A stretch of 64,000 bases of DNA from Dipteris shenzhenensis (Eukaryota; Polypodiophyta; Polypodiopsida; Gleicheniales). The notes under the pieces were generated by a model. It had not been told where the DNA came from. It did no database searches and was given only the letters and a program-made list of their open reading frames with translations. Made by a program: the position numbers and the translations under genes. Location of the stretch: NCBI GenBank assembly GCA_047967505.1, contig CM106540.1. One strand, 5' to 3'. Below are positions 58,936-64,000 of the stretch, in pieces. How positions within the stretch are numbered: position 1 is the first letter of the stretch; each line of letters starts with the position of its first letter.

Positions 58936-59440
58936 TTGAAAGTTGAGATAGTCAACATGTGGCATAGTACTAGGGGTTTAGCACAAGGGAAGAAATAGGA
59001 TGGGAATGGGAAAAGGTGGTCCCAAGTGCTCCCATGCATACTTCTATCCTATTCCCATCCCACCATGTGCTAACAAAACAAGATGAATGCTCACAAAGCA
59101 TTCATAAGGCTTGCCTCATATGCACAGCTTGGAAAAAAAACACATAGTACACACACACACACACACACACACACTATTATGGATAAATTTGACCAAGGTA
59201 AAAGCCATAAATATGTGTGTGTGCTTGTATGTGTGGCAATAGTATAATAAAATATGGGGTGCATAGGGCCCAGGGTTGAGGTGGCAGGGCATGACCATGT
59301 GCCACCCTTCTTATATCTAGGATCTCATGATATAGCAAAGGTGCCCAAAGGGTCAAGGTTCACAAAAATAGGATAGACCAAACAGATATCACATGGCCTA
59401 CATCATATGGTGACTAGAGGTGATTTACAAAAGACAAAAC
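58936..59440. other. Spacer with hairpin and CA microsatellite (block D)
   Basis: Counterpart of 16,796-17,300. The CA run at about 59,151-59,173 is longer than in block C. No gene. Confidence 0.5.
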
Positions 59441-60232
59441 ATATGACATTCTTTTTGGAGTACTACTCCAGGCAGAGAACCTCAAAATTTGACCAAGTCA
59501 TGATAAACAAAAATTCAAAGACAAGTTGCTCAAAAGGCAAAGTCCTTGTCTTCTACCACAAAGTTGGATGCTTCTTTTGCTGATGGAGTTCTCTCTTCAA
59601 CCATATTTGACATAGTCCTCTTTTTCTCATGCACAACTTTTCAGAGTGATTATTCTTTCCACAATATGAGTAAGGGTTGATTCTATAACATCCTTCTCAA
59701 GGTGATTGTTTTCCCCACAGTGTTTACAAGCCTTGTACTTGCTCTTTGAAAACCTCATTGGAAGTGCCTCTAAATGCATTTTGCCCACTCTTGAATTGTT
59801 CTTCCTTTCCTCTTCTTGTAAGGAACTAATGATGCCTTCTAATGAGGGTTGAGGTAGATTCTTCAAAGTAGTAACCACATGGTCAAAATCTTGAGGCATG
59901 CTCTTTAAAAGCACTGCCATATAGCATAAGTTCAAAGAGCTTAATTTTTAGATTTAATTTGGAAGTATGAGAGCTAGCACCAAACAATATATCTAACTTG
60001 TGCCATGCTTCAAAAGGGGATTCCAAATCTGAGATGTGGTGCACATAGTCATCACCCAAACCTAATGCAATATGATTGTGGAGTTCCTATGATTTAGGAG
60101 CTACCTCCTTTGATGTAGGAGAGGTGCCATTGATTTAGGCCACGCTCTCTCCATTTCTATAAAAGAGGGACTTCCCTCTCATAATAAAAGCTCTCCTATA
60201 TCGGTAGCAACAATCAGCCCTCTGATACCATG
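59441..60232 (-). pseudogene. Copia-type gag relic, inverted (block D)
   Basis: Counterpart of the block-C relic. 59,935-59,627 encodes MAVLLKSMPQDFDHVVTTLK and the zinc knuckle with the same one-base frameshift. About 100 bp present in C (17,770-17,870) is deleted here. The primer-site trace is at about 60,217-60,230. Confidence 0.7.
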
Positions 60233-60297
60233 GCATGAGAAACTATGAGACTAGATGTATCCTTGACATGGCAAGAGGCAAACCCTTGAGGGGGGTA

Positions 60298-60634
60298 TGT
60301 TGGGATATGTGTGATCAAGGGCTTGCTAGGTGCATGTGTGCATCCACTAATAGCCATATGGTTGTGTGTGTAGAAGAGGCACACTTAGTGCCATAGACCA
60401 TGACACAGGTGATGATGTAATACAAAGGCTCCCAAATGGGGAGGTGCTTATGATTGTGGAGTTCCTATGATTTAGGAGCTACCTAGTCCTTTGAGGTAGG
60501 AGAGGTGCCATTGATTCAGGCCACCCTCTCTCCATTTCTATGAAAGAGGGACTTCCCTCTCACAATAAATAGAACACCCATGTGTTCTCACTCACCTCCA
60601 TAATGAAGCTCTCCTCTCTCCCCAAGTTCCAACA
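60298..60634 (+). mobile_element. 5' LTR of non-autonomous element (block D)
   Basis: Starts TGTTGGGATATG and ends CCAACA; 337 bp. Primer site TTTGGTATCAGAGCC at 60,635-60,649. Counterpart of 18,236-18,585, with a small internal deletion near 60,580. Confidence 0.85.
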
Positions 60635-60649
60635 TTTGGTATCAGAGCC

Positions 60650-62352
60650 ACCTTGAGTCCCTAGCCCATTGTAGCTTCAATATGACACCTCATCATCTTC
60701 TTCTCCACCCTCCATCTTCTTCATTTCTACCCTCTTTCTCTCCAGATTTTGCTTAGCTCTGTTCTCCTCCATTAAGCAACCATTCCCATAGCCCTCTGAG
60801 CTAAAGTTTACTTAGGGTACACCTTTGACACCAAGAAATTAGGGAGAGATGCCCTCTACAGCCCATGCCAACACGATCTCTGCTCGATAAACTTTCATGT
60901 AATTCTGTCTATTGACGCAATATTTCACCAATTCCTCTTAGCCATGGGTGGGTGACACTATGACCTTGTTGCTCATGAAATTTGAGCTTAAATGCTTGTT
61001 GGAATAAGGAGAAACAAGCAGAAAACCAGTTAGAATAGGTGCATCTTTCCAGGGTGACACAACACGCAATTTCACCATTCCTCTCTTCTGGAAGTAGTCC
61101 TTAGTAACATCTTCCATTTGCCTTTGAAAGCCCTCTTAAATCTTTTCTCTTCAGCTTCAATTGCACCCTCCAATTTTAGACTACTCAATTTGGGGGCAAC
61201 ATTGATATCTGCTTCTAAGATGAACCATTGAATATGGTTAAGTGCTATAAAGTTTCATTATTATGTCAATTATCTTTGTTCTTTTGGATGTTTGACCATT
61301 GAAAGTGATCTGAGGCATTTTTTAGTCTTATCTTTGGAGCACTGTCCTGCAGTTTGACAGTTTTGGTAAATGCTCATAATGCATTATGTTTTGAATATGC
61401 TTGAATGCTATTTTTTGAAGCAATAGACATTGTATTTCCTTTATGCTAAGAGTTTGAGGTATCTAACTATCCCTCCAACCAATTATACTTGTGGAGAAGG
61501 AGATTTATTTGTAAGGGACTAGACACTACCACATTAGTGGTAAGACCTTCCCAATATGTCTTCATCATATTGTTCCTCTAACATTGATTATGTATCTCAG
61601 AGGAAAGCATTCCAAAAGAAGCCTAGAATGAGAGTAAAGCCCTGAAATGGTGAATATTTCATCAAGATGAACACCAAGAAAAAGATATGTTCCTTCTGTG
61701 GAGTACCCAATCATACTATGGAGTATTGCCATCTAGAAAGGTTTTCTCTACAGTTGCTCTCCAAGAGACAAGCCCAACAAGAGGAGAGGAATGACTCCCA
61801 AGAGAATGAAGCATTTCATGTGAAGAAGAGCTACATCAACAACAAAGAAAATCTTGCTGAAGAAAAGACTCCATCAACAAATGAAGAATCAAACTTTGTG
61901 GTAGAAGACAAGGACTATGCCTTTTGAGCACTTTGTCTTTTGAATTTTATTTATGATCACTTGGCCATGTAGTCAATTTTGAGGTTCTCTACCTGGATTA
62001 GTACTCCAAAAAAAGAATGTTATGGCTTTTCTTTAGTCCATATAGTCTTTTTCAATCACCTCTGGTCACCATATGATGTAGGCCATGTGATGTGTGTTTA
62101 CTCCCATGGTACCTCTTGCAGACATGAGAAACTAGGTCCACACAAAGGCCTATGATTAATCCTTGTACATGCAAGAGAGAGAACCATTTGGGGGGGTCTA
62201 TCCCATTTTTTGTAAACCTTGACCCTTGGGCACCTTTGCTAGCATGAGATCCTAGACATAGATTCATCCTTGACCACCATGAGATGGCATGAGAAACTAT
62301 GAGACTATATGTATCCTTGACATTGCAAGAGGCAAACCCTTGAGGGGGGGTA
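60650..62352 (+). mobile_element. Internal region of non-autonomous element (block D)
   Basis: Same layout as 18,601-20,303, ending in the polypurine tract TTGAGGGGGGG. No pol domains. Confidence 0.7.
61557..61927 (+). pseudogene. CCHC gag fragment with premature stop (block D)
   Basis: Counterpart of 19,512-19,880. TGT (Cys) has become TGA near 61,644, so only the part from ATG 61,667 stays open. The knuckle (CSFCGVPNHTMEYC) is intact. An extra Asn codon is present in KSYINNKEN. Confidence 0.65.
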
Positions 62353-62706
62353 TGCTGGGATATGTGTGATCAAGGGGTTTCTAGGTGCATGTGTGCATCC
62401 ACTGGTAGTCATATGGTTTTGTGTGTGTGTGTGTGTGTGTAGAAGAGGCACACATAGTGCCATAGACCATGACATTGGTGATGATGTAATACAAAGGCCC
62501 CCAAATGGGGTGGTGCCTATGATTGTGGAGTTCCTATGATTTAGGAGCTACCTCCTTTGATGTAGGAGAGGTGCCATTGATTTAGCCCACCCTCTCTCCA
62601 TTTCTATAAAAAAGAGACTTCCCTCTCACAATGAATACAACACCCATTTCTATATCTCATGTGTTCTCACTCACCTCCATGATGAAGCTCTCCTCTCTTC
62701 CCAAGT
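62353..62706 (+). mobile_element. 3' LTR of non-autonomous element, truncated (block D)
   Basis: Starts TGCTGGGATATG (second T changed to C). Same truncated end as block C, running into poly-C/CT, so truncation predates the C/D duplication. Confidence 0.8.
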
Positions 62707-62747
62707 CCCCCCCCCCTCTCTCTCTCTCTCTCTTTCTTCTTCCTCTC

Positions 62748-63676
<929 letters not shown>

Positions 63677-63692
63677 CTCCCCCTCCCTCTCC

Positions 63693-63758
<66 letters not shown>

Positions 63759-63803
63759 CATGCTCTCTCTCCTCGCATTGCACCGTGTGTCCTCGGTCTC
63801 TCT
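63677..63803. repeat. Truncated CT array (block D end)
   Basis: CT run plus one punctuation block (GCATGCTCTCTC ... CCTCGGTCTCTCT). Homology with 21,660-21,773 stops at about 63,803. Confidence 0.85.
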
Positions 63804-64000
63804 GATGAACAACGCTGAGCAATACTGATCCTCATACTCCATAATCCGAGAGAGAGGTCCAAATCCATGCCCAAATAAACAGTGAAATCTGCCACGGATC
63901 TCATAATATAAAGGGCATCTGCAAACAAAGTGCTCCTCAGTCTCCACCTCCCCCATAGTGCAACAAGGGCATATCCTAGTCTCTCGCCTGGGTCTATGTC
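63804..64000 (-). pseudogene. LINE-type reverse transcriptase zinc-binding C-terminus (zf-RVT), partial
   Basis: The minus strand, entering from the window edge, reads RRETRICPCCTMGEVETEEH then FVCRCPLYYEIRGRF. The CPxC ... ETxEHxxxxCP pattern is the zf-RVT region at the C-terminus of plant LINE-type polyproteins. The frame runs on into the CT array. Most of the gene would lie beyond 64,000. Confidence 0.65.

Overview
This is a nuclear fragment from a land plant. The evidence is a compact 15-exon malectin-like/LRR receptor kinase gene, nested Ty1/copia and Ty3/gypsy debris with tRNA-iMet primer sites (TGGTATCAGAGC), organelle-type rRNA pieces in a nuclear setting, and very long CT, TA and TG microsatellites. 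No lineage below land plants can be read from the sequence. No tRNA gene, CRISPR array or prokaryotic feature was seen.

Layout. (1) 1-7,891, copy A of a duplicated block: a punctuated CT array, an LTR with a fold-back at its primer site, a TA-rich module, a Ty3-type RNase H relic, and a 1.7 kb insert (5,607-7,318) with scrambled organellar LSU rRNA pieces, flanked by an 8-bp direct repeat. (2) 9,050-14,606, minus strand: the one apparently intact host gene, a 940-aa receptor kinase whose splice phases agree across all 15 exons. (3) 14,110-21,773, copy C of a second duplicated block: RLK exon 1 and upstream DNA, a higher-order repeat array, an inverted gag relic, and a 2.4 kb non-autonomous LTR element with a CCHC ORF. 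(4) 21,837-28,400, copy B of the first block. (5) 28,400-56,450, a retroelement graveyard: gypsy gag, a broken copia gag-protease-integrase, gypsy integrase and protease scraps, an inverted copia RT/RNase H end, a copia gag start, further gypsy pieces, minisatellites, fold-back elements and long unrecognised AT-rich stretches. (6) 56,453-63,803, copy D of the second block, with an orphan RLK exon 1 that has gained a stop codon. (7) 63,810-64,000: the 3' zinc-binding end of a LINE-type reverse transcriptase.

The order is A - RLK - C - B - graveyard - D, with A/B and C/D in direct orientation. The receptor kinase is the only gene likely to make a host product. The rest records retrotransposition, organelle DNA capture, segmental duplication and microsatellite growth. 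The best candidates for something undescribed are the LTR/primer-site/antisense-LTR fold-back family, the scrambled LSU rRNA insert with its duplication-dated scar, the 990-bp higher-order array beside the RLK promoter, and the duplicated orphan signal-peptide exon.
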